Numbered from the stretch's first letter, positions 1 to 15,600 are shown. The stretch: 64,000 nt of DNA from Limnoperna fortunei (GCA_944474755.1 OX104120.1:20058492-20122491); one strand, 5' to 3'. The notes: generated from the letters alone by a model not told the origin. Program-made: numbers and translations.

Positions 1-651
1 AACTAACCATACTGGTTCCCACATTCTCTTAAGTGTTTACAAGATAATGAGCAGTACTACCCATGCTGGTTCCAACATCTACTTTAGTGTTTGCAAGATA
101 ATTATTGATTTGCTGTACAAGATGCACCAAGTGAACTTGAATTTTGAGCATGACAGTACAGAACATCTGGAAATAAGATTTTTTTTGTTTTGAGTTTAAA
201 GGCAAATATGCATAAATCATTGTTGTCAGAAAGTTATTGGTAAAGCATTCTGTACTTGTTAAAATTATTGGTATGGTTGGAGCAGTACCAACCGTACTGG
301 TTCCTAGGCCTATGCCTAATACTTATGTTTGCGGTTAAAATGTTAACTTTATTGCTTGAAATTAATTTTAGAAATAATTAATAGGGGTATAGAGTTGTAG
401 TCAGGTAAGTCATTAGAAATAGCAACAGTGTGTTGCTTTTTTATTGTTTTGCATGGTTTCAAAAATTATTTTGCAGAAAATATCACAAAACAAATATAGT
501 TACTATAGAAAAAAGTTTTAGGACACATTTTAGACACTAGAGCTTTGGGACATCACACATAGTTTAAGGTATATAAATCAGAATATATTCTTTTATGATA
601 ATAGGACATCGTTTTAGAATTCATACTTTTTACTGTTATGTTTGTCTTTAG
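1..651. other. Intron sequence before the first visible TBC1D9-like exon
   Basis: AT-rich intron. A short phrase around CATACTGGTTCC, CATGCTGGTTCC and CGTACTGGTTCC recurs at about 8, 66 and 289, suggesting a decayed repeat. The acceptor is the AG at 650-651. Nothing else is recognised. Confidence 0.5.
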
Positions 652-3600
652 TGGTGGCTGTTGCCAACAATAAAAGGGAGATAATCAAAGATTGGGAATG
701 GCTGGAACAAAATTTGATGGAAATACTTGGTATGTTCATGAATTAAGAAGACTTTAAAAGATAAAATTGAATACTGACAGTTTATAACAGAAAACCAACA
801 TAACCTGGTATCAAATATACAAGTATATATGAAACTCTTTTCATATTGCAAATCATTTTTATATATAGTTTTTTTTGGTGGGTTTGACGCCTCTGTTTGT
901 CGGCTTTCTAATTTGCAATCTTAACTGGATGTTAGTCATATGGAATGAGTGGAGAATCACTACTGATTTTGAGGTCACAACATCTAAGGTTAAGGTCATA
1001 TTTTCTAAATTAGACCAAGATTAGTTCAGGAAAAAAGATTCCAGACTCTAGAACCTTATATTTTCAAATTCAAACCAAACTTAAATATGTAGTCAGATAT
1101 ACAGAGTAGAAAATCCCTATGATTTTTTTTTATCACTTTGACTAAGGTCAAGATCCTTTATATAGTTACAAATAAAAATAGACTGAAATGAGTCCAGATA
1201 ACAGGATTCGGGATAATATCTCTAAAACCTTGTGTGAGCTTGTTTACTAAGGTTCTTTTATTAATTTGATTGATGTAAGGTATGGAGAGTTTATTATGAA
1301 AATAAATTAATATTTTAATTTACATATAAACATTAATATATGAATCACATGATTTGCTATACATGTAAATCTAATAATCATGTGATTTACTTTAAATATT
1401 AATCAAATAATCATGTGATGTGTTCATCTGTAGTTACTAAGATGTGAAAATTCAATAGTAATTATGATATTCTTTGCTTAAGGTGCCTTTGAAAATGAAG
1501 ATGATGCCACAGAATTTGTGAAATGTAAGATAGAAAGTCTCAGGGCTAATGAAATCAAAGTTTCAGATCAAGGTAGGCAAATTCCTTATACTTTTTGGGC
1601 TTAAATACTCTAGTACCTTTTTCTAATTTTACCCTTACCAGGAAACATTATTTTGACTCTAGCAAACCAGAAACATTGTTTTGACTCTAGACCAACCAAA
1701 AAACATTCTGACTCGAGACCAACCAAAATTTTTGTTTTTACTCTAGACCAACCAAAAAACATTGTTCTGACTCTTGACAAACCAAAAAAAAAAACATTAT
1801 TCTGACTTGAGGCCAACCAAAAAAACATTGTTCTGAATCTAGATCAACCAAAAAAACACTATGACTTGAGACCAACCAAAAAAACATTGTTAAGACTCTA
1901 GACCAACCAACAAATTTTGTTTTGACTCTAGACCAATCAAAAAAAGATTGTTCTGACTCCTGACCAACCAACAAAACATTGTTTTGACTCTAGACCAACA
2001 AAAGAAAACATTGTTTTGACTCTAGACCAACCAAAAAACATTGTTTTGACTCTAAACCAACCAAAAACCATTGTTATGACTGCAGACTAACTAAAAAAAA
2101 ACATTGTTTTCACTCTAGACCAACCATAAACATTGTTTTGACTCTAGACCAACAAAAAAACATTGTTTTGACTCTAAACCAACTAAAAACCATTGTTATG
2201 ACTCATTTTCACTCTAGAAAAACCAAAAAACCTTGTTCTGATTCTTGACCAACCAAAAAAAAAAACATTATTCAGACTTGAGACCAACCAAAAAACATTG
2301 TTCTGACTCTTGACCAAACAAAAAAAAACATTCTGACTTGAGACCAACCAAAAAACATTGTTTTGACTCTAGACCAACCAAAAAACATTGTTCTTATTTG
2401 AGACCAACCAAAAAAACAGTGTTCTGACTCTTGACCAACCAAAAAAACATTATTCTGACTAAAGACCAACCAAAAAACATTGTTTTGACTCTAGACCAAC
2501 CAAGAAACATTGTTCTGACTCTAGACCAACCAAAAAACATTGTTCTGATTTGAGACCAACCAAAAAAACAATGTTCTGACTCTTGACCAACTAAAAAAAC
2601 ATTATTCTGACTCTAGACCAACCAAAAAACATTGTTCTGATTTGAGACCAACCAAAAAAACAATGTTCTGATTCTTGACCAACCAAAAAAAAAAAACATT
2701 ATTCAGACTTGAGACCAACCAAAAAACATTGTTCTGACTCTTGACCAAACAAAAAAAAACATTCTGACTTGAGACCAACCAAAAAACATTGTTTTGACTC
2801 TAGACCAACCAAAAAACATTGTTCTTATTTGAGACCAACCAAAAAAACAGTGTTCTGACTCTTGACCAACCAAAAAAACATTATTCTGACTAAAGACCAA
2901 CCAAAAAACATTGTTTTGACTCTAGACCAACCAAAAAACATTGTTCTGACTCTAGACCAACCAAAAAACATTGTTCTGATTTGAGACCAACCAAAAAAAC
3001 AATGTTCTGACTCTTGACCAACTAAAAAAACATTATTCTGACTCGAGACCAACCAAAAAACATTGTTTTGACTCTAGACCAACCAAAAAACATTGTTCTT
3101 ATTTGAGACCAACCAAAAAACATTGTTCTGACTCTTGACAAACCAAAAAAACATTATTCTGACTTGAGACCAACCAAAAAAAAAAACATTGTTCTGACTC
3201 TAGACCAACCAAAAAACATTGTTCTGACTCTAGACCAACCAAAAAACATTGTTCTGATTTGAGACCAACCAAAAAAACAATGTTCTGACTCTTGACCAAC
3301 TAAAAAAATATTATTCTGACTTGAGACCAACCAAAAAACATTGTTTTGACTCTAGACCAACCAAAAAACATTGTTCTTATTTGAGACCAACCAAAAAACA
3401 TTGTTCTGACTCTTGACAAACCAAAAAAACATTATTCTGACTTGAGACCAACCAAAAAAAAAACATTGTTCTGACTCTAGACCAACCAAAAAACATTGTT
3501 CTGACTCTAGACCAACCAAAAAACATTGTTCTGACTCTTGACCAACCAAAAAAAAAACTTTATTCCGACTAAAGACCAACCAAGAAAAACAGTGTTCTGA

Positions 3601-6600
3601 CTCTTGACCAACTAAAAAAACAGTATTCTGACTCGAGACTAACCAAAAAACTTTGTTCTGAATCTTGACCAACCAAAAACATTATTCTGACTCTAGACCA
3701 ATAAAAATACATGTTCTGAATCTAGACCAAATCAATGATATTATTTTACTCCATATCTGCCAGAATACATGGACTACACAAACTAACTAAGACAGCTCAT
3801 TTTTAAACTAACCTGCACCATTTCTGACTATATGGTAGTCAGTCCTTCCAGTCCTTCATCTAACACAGCAATTGGCAACTAGGTGTGTGTTAGTTGCAAT
3901 TATATTATAATTACCTTTCAGATGAAGAAACAGTCAAATTTAAAACAGCCACTCAAAAATTTATGAAGTTATTCAACATGCCAAAAGAAGAAAAGTTAGT
4001 GAATTGTAAGTGCACATATAAATGTATTTCAGATATCTCCTCAAAGAGATTAGGGTTTTGTTATTTCAGTAGACTGTGTACATGTATATTACATGTATTT
4101 CAAATTCTCTATAATGCATGCACACATAGCAGATATGTGTTCTTGTTGAACATGACATTTCTGTACTCCAATAATAGACCAAAGATAAAATGAGAAGAAC
4201 TCATATATTTAATGCAATTCAGTTGTATCAAAAATGGTACCACATTTTGTTCTGTACTTGTCCATTTGAATATAAGTGCATAATGGTGCATTCAAAATTT
4301 GTGTATATTCAGTGTTTTGAAATGCAGCACATTTTCATTTTAATAGGGTGATTGTCCATTGTAAATTTTGACCTAAATTTAAACGGAAGTGTAACTTAGG
4401 TGCAGTTTATTTTTTCTAATTGAAATGTTTCTGTGTTTGACACAGGAAAATTCTAGCAGTTTCTCCAAGTACCATTGTACAACATGAAAGCAGACGAACA
4501 TTTGTAAACAATGTGTGTGTGTGTGACTTTATTATAGTTGATTGTAACCTTTGCTTTTGGTCAAGATACCATTTAATTATCATGGTCAAGCCCATGTGAT
4601 TACAAACACAACTCTCTGGCTGCCATAGATGACTTTAAATTTATATCAGTATGCCTATAACATTCACAGTTAATATAAAATCTACCGTTGCAGATTGTTC
4701 CTGTACCTTGTTTGGCTGCCATTTATTATTTCTCTAGTTTTATATCAGGATGTCAATACCTGGCATAATTAATATTCAATCTATCTTTGTAGATTATTCG
4801 TGTAGCTATTGGAAGAATAAAGTGCCCAGACAGGGTTGGATGTACCTCAGTATAAACCATTTGTGTTTTTATTCTTTCTTAATGGGTCGAGAGGCAAAAG
4901 TTATCATTAGATGGACAGATATCTTAGTAAGTATTGTTAATATTTGTCTCTGTATACATGTACATCAAGTCGTGTGTTATTGCTGCCATTTTGTTATGTA
5001 AAAATGGATGTCACTATATTTGTCAGAAAAATATAGAAGCAATGGATCATGTTCTGTTATAAGATACAAATCTTTTGTAGAATCTATGGTCAATCAATGC
5101 AGAAAACTTCTGTAATGCTTTGTGCAATACAAAAAAAATTCTGATTAGTTTTGGTATCAATTTCCAGATGGAACAAAACAGTAATGAAGCATTGATACAC
5201 CAGTAGATCATTACACCCCTAATGGCAAGGCAAAATGTTTCTATTCAGACAGATGATTTAGGAATGATATATAATGTTGCTTAATTAAACATTTTTAGAC
5301 ATATTTTTATATATTTATATATAACAATTTAACTAAAAAATATAAAAAGTATTTTTAGCTCACCTGGACCGAAGGTCCATGTGAGCTATTGCTATCACTT
5401 GGCGTCCGTCGTCCGTCGTCCGTCGTCCGTCGTCTGTCGTCCGTCGTAAACTTTTTAAAAAATCTTCTCCTCTGAAACCACTGGGCCAATTTTTTTCAAA
5501 CTTGGCCACAATCATCCTTAGGGTTCCTAGTTTCAAGTTTGTACCCAGGGTGTTGATCAACAGACAAATATGGCCGCTGTTACTAAAAATAGAACATGGG
5601 GGTCAACACAGGTTTTTGATCATTATCTAAAAAACTATAATAGCTATAGAGAAAACCGTTACTTCAAATTGATCAGCACATTAAGGTCTACAATAGTTGC
5701 TATTAGTGCGAAGTTGTGTATTGGCTTCTTGTAGGAGTTATTGCCCTTTTTTGTCGATTTTTGACAAAATTTTTGGTATTTACAATATAACCTGAAAAAT
5801 ATACGAGGTAGGGTGAAACTGTAAATGGCAAAAATGATCAGCAATAAAAGCCCTACAATTCACTTGATTGGTCTGAAATTGTCTGATGACTCTTTATATG
5901 AGTTATTGCCCTTAAATGGTAATTTTTTATGAAATTTTCCGTTTTTGTCCTGTAACTTTAAAACTATAACAGCTAGAGTAAAACTGTAAATAGCAAAAAT
6001 GATCAACAATACAAGCCCTACAATTCACTGTATTAGTCTGAAATTGTCAGATGACTCCTTATAGGAGTTATTGCCCTTAAATGGCAATTTTTTATGAAAT
6101 TTTCCGTTTTTGTCCTGTAACTTGAAAACTATAGCAGCTAGATTGAAACTGTAAATTGCACAAATGATCAGCAATAAAGACCCTACAATTCACTTGATTG
6201 GTCTGAAATTGTCAGATGACTCCTTATATGAGTTATTGCCCTTAAATTGTAATTTTTTATGAAATTTTCCGTTTTTGTCCTGTAACTTTAAAACTATAAC
6301 AGCTAGAGTAAAACTGTAAATAGCAAAAATGATCAACAATACAAGCCCTACAATTCACTGTATTAGTCTGATATTGTCAGATGACTCCTTATAGGAGTTA
6401 TTGCCCTTAAATGGTAATTTTTTATGAAATTTTCCGTTTTTGTCCTGTAACTTGAAAACTATAGCAGCTAGATTGAAACTGTAAATTGCACAAATGATCA
6501 GCAATAAAGACCCTACAATTCACTTGATTGGTCTGAAATTGTCAGATGACTCCTTATATGAGTTATTTCCCTTAAATGGTAATTTTTTATGAAATTTTCC

Positions 6601-9600
6601 GTTTTTGTCCTGTAACTTTAAAACTATAACAGCTAGAGTAAAACTGTAAATAGCAAAAATGATCAACAATACAAGCCCTACAATTCACTGTATTAGTCTG
6701 AAATTGTCAGATGACTCCTTATAGGAGTTATTGCCCTTAAATGGCAATTTTTTATGAAATTTTCCGTTTTTGTCCTGTAACTTGAAAACTATAGCAGCTA
6801 GATTGAAACTGTAAATTGCACAAATGATCAGCAATAAAGACCCTACAATTCACTTGATTGGTCTGAAATTGTCAGATGACTCCTTATAGGAGTTATTGCC
6901 CTTAAATTGCAATTTTTTATGAAATTTTCCGTTTTTGTCCTGTAACTTAAAAACCATAGCAGCTAGAGTGAAATAATAAATTGCAAAAATGATCAGCAAA
7001 AAAGCCCTACAATTCATTTAATTGGTCTGAAATTGTCAGATGACTCCTTATAGGGGTTATTGCCCTTAAATGACAATTTTGTTAAGAAATTTTCCATTTT
7101 TGTCCTGTAACTTGAAAACTATAGTAGCTAGATTAAAACTGTAAATTGCACAAATGATCAGCAATAGAAGCCCTACAAATGATTGCTTAGTCCAAAAATT
7201 GCAAGATGACTCTTTATAGGAGTTATTGCCCTTTCATTATGAATTTGGACATATGAACAGTTTTTTAATTATAAATTAGTCTATAACACACCTATTAGTA
7301 GAGTAAAACTGTAAATTTCTAAAGTACCCTAAAGGACAATGCCTAAAAACCATTTAATTTTCAGAAATTGTGGATGGCACCTTATAGGAGTTATTGTATT
7401 TAACAAATTTTTTGAAAAAATGTTTAGTTTTTGCACAGTAACTTAAAAGCTATAACAACTAGACTGAAACTGTTAATTTCAAAAATTTTAATATAGTTTA
7501 AGTCATTTGGATTCCAGGTGAGCGATTACAGGCTCCTGGGAGCCTCTAGTTTTTATTAGTCATTTACATTAAGAAATTAATAATTTTACGAGTTATGAAT
7601 AATTTCTGCATGCTGCTGTATAGTTGATGATATTTCATGATTGTTATTTTTTTTTAGAAATTGGAAGTTGGAAATAACATGCTGTTTCCTGACAGTGTTA
7701 AAGTTAACACACGAGAAGGGGAGGTAAATACTTACTTTGAGTGGGTACATGGATGTAGCAGAGGTTACTGCAGGGTTTAATAGTTATGACAAAACAGAAA
7801 GTTTGGTATATGTGAACAAAGCAATACTATAGTGTTTTATGTATTGAAATATTAATTCTATTAAGACTTCCTATATCCATCAAACAATATAATACTTGAT
7901 AACTGCACATTCAGCACAGACCTGGTAATGTACTATCCACAGACCTGGTAATGTACTATCCACAGACCTGGTAATGTACTATCCACAGACCTGGTAATGT
8001 ACTATCCACAGACCTGGTAATGTACTATCCACAGACCTGGTAATGTACTATCCACAGACCTGGTAATGTACTATCCACAGACCTGGTAATGTACTATCCA
8101 CAGACCTGGTAATGTACTATCCACAGGCCTGGTAATGTACTATCCACAGACCTGGTAATGTACTATCCAGGCTATTTCTTGCCAAACCAGCCTTTTTTCA
8201 GTGAGCTAAATAACCAAATTCAACTGTCATATAACAACAAATAATAAAATTAATATTACAAAATTAATTTTTTTTAAAATAATTTATAACTGAACATAAT
8301 AATAAAGCCATTTTTTTTCTTTTTCAGTTTTTCTTTTCCATGTTGCTACACAGTAGTGAAACATTCAGACTTATGGAACAGCTGGCCAATATGGCAATGA
8401 AGCAGTATGTATTGAACAACTGTATTATAACAGTTTTATCTGTATTAAGCAAAACCTTTTTAAATTTTAAATACTTGTAGTGAACTTTATATTGACGAAA
8501 CCTGTATTAAAATAGCAAATGTAAAAAGATATCTCTTTTGTTATCTCCCTTGATCGTCTTGAATGTACAAGTGTCTAGAAAAATTTGTTTGGTTATTTTT
8601 ATCCTTTGAAATTTTTTTTGTGTTTTGATTAAAATTACAGAAATTTGAAGAGGTGATTATTATGATGTTATAATACAAACATAACCAATATACCCAAGCT
8701 GATTTTAACATTATTTCAGCAAAGATTTAAAGGTATATTATACAATTATAGTCTTTTGTAGAGGTCGATAAGTTTTTATAGACTCAAATATTAATATTAA
8801 CGGATGCCAATGCAGAGGTTAATATGAATTTTTAAGTCTATTAAAACTTATAATTATCGACTGATACAAAAGACTTTAATTGTTTTATTACATAACAATC
8901 AGACAAAGGAATTATTTGTTGTCTCATTGACATTTTCTTGGTATAAAATTTATGTAATTGCATTGATATTATGTTGTCTCATTAATTTGTTTACTGTTAT
9001 AGTCTCTACTTTTTAATGTTAAAAATAAAGTAGTTTTTAGTTTATCATAATTACAACCAAAAAACAACAACAACACCAACAACAAAACTCTGCCACCTGA
9101 CAGCAATTTGATAGAAAACGGTAGTCAATATTGATTTTAATCAAACAATATCAGAATAGAGCCACATGATAACAATGTGATGGTAAAAGGTAGTCAATAT
9201 TGATTTTAATCAAACAATATCAGAATAGAGCCACATGATAACAATGTGATAGAAAACGGTAGTCAATATTGATTTTAATCAAACAATATCAGAATAGAGC
9301 CACATGATAACAATGTGATAGAAAACAGTAGTCAATATTGATTTTAATCAAACAATATCAGAATAGAGCCACATGATAACAATGTGATAGAAAACGGTAG
9401 TCAATATTGATTTTAATCAAACAATATCAGAATAGAGCCACATGATAACAATGTGATAGAAAACGGTAGTCAATATTGATTTTAATCAAACAATATCAGA
9501 ATAGAGCCACATGATAACAATGTGATAGAAAACGGTAGTCAATATTGATTTTAATCAAACAATATCAGAATAGAGCCACATGATAACAATGTGATAGAAA

Positions 9601-12600
9601 ATGGTAGTCAATATTGATTTTAATCAAACAATATCATAATAGAGCCACATGATAACAATGTGATAGAAAACGGTAGTCAATATTGATTTTAATCAAACAA
9701 TATCAGAATAGAGCCACATGATAACAATGTGATAGAAAACGGTAGTCAATACATGTATTGGTTTTAATCAAACAGTATCAGAAAAAAAGTCAGGAGTTTT
9801 GGCTAGTCTTGACCAATAGAAATCATGTTAAAAATTCATTATGTAATAAAATTTTTTACTAACCATGTTTCAGTTAAAACTACTAAAGATTGGCACTATT
9901 TTATTTCAGATTAATGTTGGAAGGAGGATTTCAAGAAGACAAAACTATTGTAGATAGGACTAAGTATGTGATATGAAACAGGAATATACTATGTTATTTG
10001 TTGATATAAATTAATGTTATTTATATTTCCAATATCAATATTATCCATTGAGTCAGATGCAAAGTGCAAAGAGATGGGTAATGAGATAGAGGAAATCAAA
10101 CAAACAGTAATCAGAGAGTTGGGTAATGAGATAGAGGAAATAAAACAAACAGTAATCAGAGAGTTGGGTAATGAGATAGAGGAAATAAAACAAACAGTAA
10201 TCAGAGAGTTGGGTAATGAGATAGAGGAAATAAAACAAACAGTAATCAGAGAGTTGGGTAATGAGATAGAGGAAATAAAACAAACAGTAATCAGAGAGTT
10301 GGGTAATGAGATAGAGGAAATAAAACAAACAGTAATCAGAGAGTTGGGTAATGAGATAGAGGAAATAAAACAAACAGTAATCAGAGAGTTGGGTAATGAG
10401 ATAGAGGAAATAAAACAAACAGTAATCAGAGAGTTGGGTAATGAGATAGAGGAAATAAAACAAACAGTAATCAGAGAGTTGGGTAATGAGATAGAGGAAA
10501 TAAAACAAACAGTAATCAGAGAGTTGGGTAATGAGATAGAGGAAATAAAACAAACAGTAATCAGAGAGATGGGTAATGAGATAGAGGAAATAAAACAAAC
10601 AGTAATCAGAGAGTTGGGTAATGAGATAGAGGAAATAAAACAAACAGTAATCAGAGAGATGGGTAATGAGATAGAGGAAATAAAACAAACAGTAATCAGA
10701 GAGTTGGGTAATGAGATAGAGGAAATAAAACAAACAGTAATCAGAGAGTTGGGTAATGAGATAGAGGAAATAAAACAAACAGTAATCAGAGAGTTGGGTA
10801 ATGAGATAGAGGAAATAAAACAAACAGTAATCAGAGAGTTGGGTAATGAGATAGAGGAAATAAAACAAACAGTAATCAGAGAGTTGGGTAATGAGATAGA
10901 GGAAATAAAACAAACAGTAATCAGAGAGTTGGGTAATGAGATAGTAGAAATAAAACAAACAGTAATCAGAGAGTTGGGTAATGAGATAGAGGAAATAAAA
11001 CAAACAGTAATCAGAGAGTTGGGTAATGAGATAGAGGAAATAAAACAAACAGTAATCAGAGAGTTGGGTAATGAGATAGAGGAAATAAAACAAACAGTAA
11101 TCAGAGAGTTGGGTAATGAGATAGAGGAAATAAAACAAACAGTAATCAGAGAGTTGGGTAATGAGATAGAGGAAATAAAACAAACAGTAATCAGAGAGTT
11201 GGGTAATGAGATAGTAGAAATAAAACAAACAGTAATCAGAGAGTTGGGTAATGAGATAGAGGAAATAAAACAAACAGTAATCAGAGAGTTGGGTAATGAG
11301 ATAGAGGAAATAAAACAAACAGTAATCAGAGAGTTGGGTAATGAGATAGAGGAAATAAAACAAACAGTAATCAGAGAGTTGGGTAATGAGATAGAGGAAA
11401 TAAAACAAACAGTAATCAGAGAGTTGGGTAATGAGATAGAGGAAATAAAACAAACAGTAATCAGAGAGTTGGGTAATGAGATAGAGGAAATAAAACAAAC
11501 AGTAATCAGAGAGTTGGGTAATGAGATAGAGGAAATAAAACAAACAGTAATCAGAGAGTTGGGTAATGAGATAGTAGAAATAAAACAAACAGTAATCAGA
11601 GAGTTGGGTAATGAGATAGAGGAAATAAAACAAACAGTAATCAGAGAGTTGGGTAATGAGATAGAGGAAATAAAACAAACAGTAATCAGAGAGTTGGGTA
11701 ATGAGATAGAGGAAATAAAACAAACAGTAATCAGAGAGTTGGGTAATGAGATAGAGGAAATAAAACAAACAGTAATCAGAGAGTTGGGTAATGAGATAGA
11801 GGAAATAAAACAAACAGTAATCAGAGAGTTGGGTAATGAGATAGAGGAAATAAAACAAACAGTAATCAGAGAGTTGGGTAATGAGATAGAGGAAATAAAA
11901 CAAACAGTAATCAGAGAGTTGGGTAATGAGATAGTAGAAATAAAACAAACAGTAATCAGAGAGTTGGGTAATGAGATAGAGGAAATAAAACAAACAGTAA
12001 TCAGAGAGTTGGGTAATGAGATAGAGGAAATAAAACAAACAGTAATCAGAGAGTTGGGTAATGAGATAGTAGAAATAAAACAAACAGTAATCAGAGAGTT
12101 GGGTAATGAGATAGAGGAAATAAAACAAACAGTAATCAGAGAGTTGGGTAATGAGATAGAGGAAATAAAACAAACAGTAATCAGAGAGTTGGGTAATGAG
12201 ATAGTAGAAATAAAACAAACAGTAATCAGAGAGTTGGGTAATGAGATAGAGGAAATAAAACAAACAGTAATCAGAGAGTTGGGTAATGAGATAGTAGAAA
12301 TAAAACAAACAGTAATCAGAGAGTTGGGTAATGAGATAGAGGAAATAAAACAAACATTAATCTGTTTATTGCTGTTTGTTAACATTGTGACATTGTTCAT
12401 AGAAACTTTTGATAATATATCCATATCCTTATTGGTTCTGAAAATGCAAAGAACTGAAGTAGTAATAAAAAAATAAATGATTCAAACAAAATACTTTCCA
12501 CGGTTTATCATCAATGTTAACTGATAAAGCAGACACAACGGTTACATAATATGATGTTGTTTAGAATGTGATATTGAATTAAACATAATGTGCTATGATC

Positions 12601-15600
12601 AGTATCATTTATAAATGTAATAAAATATATAAATTTTATATAAACCAACATCCATTGGTTATATTGTTTCATTGGTATGCATGAATCAAGATACATAAAG
12701 CTCATCCGCTTCCAAATGTTTTATTTCATTATTTTATTTATATTTAAAGGAACAACCAAATTCATAATTCTGATACTTATTTGTTACATTTTAACATTGA
12801 CAAATGAACCCTTTATACCTTTATATCTACATGAATAGTAGTCACTGTTTTCTGTTATCTTTACAAAAAAATAGAATACATTTAATACAAAATTACAAAT
12901 TTAACATGAAACTTGCTAACATATTCATTTAAACTGGACGTTAAGCTTATTTAGAAATAAGAGGTATGTAGCCACACCAATCTAATCCATGCATACATTA
13001 CATCCACAAATAAATTACAAATCTTAGACTTATTTTTAGATCGTAGTTTCCATGTATTAATAAGTTTAATTCTTTCCTTGTTGTATTCCTAATTTTGTGG
13101 TCAGAGGTGCCCAAGAAAAAAACCACAAATAAAAAGGATTTCACAGTATCTTTAAAAAAAAAAAATTGAATGCTTTTTGAAAGATTCAATTAATTCGTAT
13201 AAATTTAGATGTTCATATAGTATGTAATATTTACTAGGAGAAAAACTCCCAAGAAGATGTCTTCTATAAAAAGAGATTTAGATGCCAGAGCTAGAAGTGA
13301 TGCCTTCAGGTTTGTACTTTTATCATATAAATCTACATTTGCAATATTAAAAAAAACCTTTTACTTACTAAGTATGTAAGATATATTCATGTACAATACT
13401 CGTTACTTTGAGACAAACATTAAGTTATATATTTGATATTTTTATTGCTCAACCATTCTCTAATTTGGAGTCGTATTGCCATGTGGAATCCCACTAATTT
13501 ATTTCAGTGCATCACATTGACCAGTATCATGTTTCAGTAAGGTGAAATCAGATGGTATTATCTATTCTAAACCTGCATAACTACAGTGTATTTATTCAAT
13601 TTCAACGGCACCAATTTTCATAATACTGAATATGTTGGGCTTGTAAGGATACTTAACATGTTTACATCATTGCTAGGAAATTGTCATAGATAATGGAAAA
13701 GGAGGCTTACAGGCCCCACAAATTCAGGTAAAATGGTTTTTGTTGATTGTTGAAGGATTTATGAGAATTTTTTCAGCTATTATCATGGCATCAAGTTTTT
13801 ATTGGGTGAGAATGCCACAGTACCCAGTCCTTCCATATGAAACTGGCAATTCTTCTCAAAAGCCTACCAATCACAGTGTTGACATTCTGATGATCAATAG
13901 TAAATGACTATAGCTACCTACTTAAATCACTCAGCCACCACAGGAAAAAACTAACCTTTCAGATAATAATGATCCTCAGTATGTTTATATAGGGATGGAA
14001 ATTGTTTTCTGAACTCATCACCAGCTGTTGTGTTGTTTGTTTGCTTGTCAGTTTGTGGATATATATAGGACTGGAAACTGTTTTTTGAGCACCTCACCTG
14101 CTGGTGTTAGTGTGGTGATGGAAACTGTATTCTGAGCACATCACCAGCTGTTGTCAGTGGGTTTTGTTAGTTTGTGGATATATAGGCTGAAAACTGATTT
14201 CTGAGCTCTTCACCAGTTGTTATTAGTGTGGATTGTTTTGTCAAGATGATTGTTGTTTATTTATGTTTTGCTACTTGTTTGTTGTTGCACAATGATTATT
14301 TTCGTCATACATATCTTGGTATCTACTGCTTTCCTTGTATTGCAGTGTGTTACATTTAAAATGACTTGGATAACTTCGAGAAACAATGCTTGTGAAAAAC
14401 ATAAATGTTGACATTTTTGGTACTTACAATTATAAATTTAATTAATTTTTGGCCAAATTTCACGGAGTGAAAATCTGGGTATTAAAATGGTGAATGTTGG
14501 GTGGGCAGGCTGCGTGCGGTCGGGGAAAATATTTTCATAACAGTTTTCTCAGCAACTACTAATCACAGCCTCTTGAAATTTGGTCTGCAGCATCAGCATG
14601 GATTCCAATAATATGGGATTCGCTTTCACGTCTGTCGCTCACCTACTTCCTGTTTAACGAAATCCATCCATTTCTGTCTTTGATCGATTTCATTATGTTA
14701 CATGCCTGTTTTGTCAGCTGTATATGACTCTTCAGGCACAGAAAACATTTTTTTCAAAAACACATTTAGCATGTCAGTACTTTTAAAAATTTCTCTAATA
14801 AATGTAGTCTCCATGTTGTTCTTTTATGTACCCTGAATATAGGCAATTTCCATGGTGATTTTATTTACCCTTGATGTTGATGTTTATATGTTCTGACATT
14901 CAGGGCTACTTTAATTGCAAACCAGAAAATGAAACAAATTTCAAACACAGTTAAAAGCATTGTTAAACATTACAGACATTAGCTGTAAAACCTGATGACA
15001 AAATTGTTCTGTTTTCAGGTCACTATTCCGACTACCGCTTTCTGCCAAACTGGATGGTGATGTAGACTGTATGCTGATGACACCATACAACAAACATTAT
15101 GTGTGGGGCAGACTGTATCTCTCGTCAGGGTATATTTGTTATGGTAGCAGGGTAAGTCTTTTGCTTTATTACAGAGTCAGACTCTGCAACCATAAAGAAG
15201 TCCTAATAACTTTGACAACAAATGGAATTGTAATTTGAATTGAATTTAACTGAGATTTAAAAACATCTTTGCTAAGAATTGTTTTGTGATGCTGGGGCTA
15301 GACGTACAAAATCACAAAAGGAATTATACATTTTCAAACTTATTTCAGTATTGTGTGTTTATGATTTATTATATATATATATATTATATTGTTATTGTAC
15401 GTAATTTACCAAATTAATTTGCAATTTGAATTTACTATTTTATAAACAGACTGATAAATTTGAACTTTTGTTGTTAGAAAAAAGCTTTCACTATTAACTT
15501 TCAATAAAAATAAATCAATTTCCAAATTCCAATTAATGAATTTTCTCTTTTTAAATTAGGTTCAGGATCTTGTTACTGTAGTTTTACCTATCAGAGAGAT

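Noticed and set aside
1610..3672. Series of minus-strand open frames rich in [16 protein letters not shown] repeats
   Set aside because: They are translations of the 30-bp satellite; they overlap each other in different frames and lack a conserved start.
7917..9775. Regularly spaced repeats that could suggest a CRISPR array
   Set aside because: There are no unique spacers between repeats, the sequence is contiguous tandem DNA in introns, and the genome is animal.
10014..12476. Long open frame of about 820 codons on the + strand and two of 766-811 codons on the - strand
   Set aside because: All three are consequences of a 45-bp tandem repeat without stops. There is no splice context and no non-repeat coding flank, and the array sits wholly in an intron.
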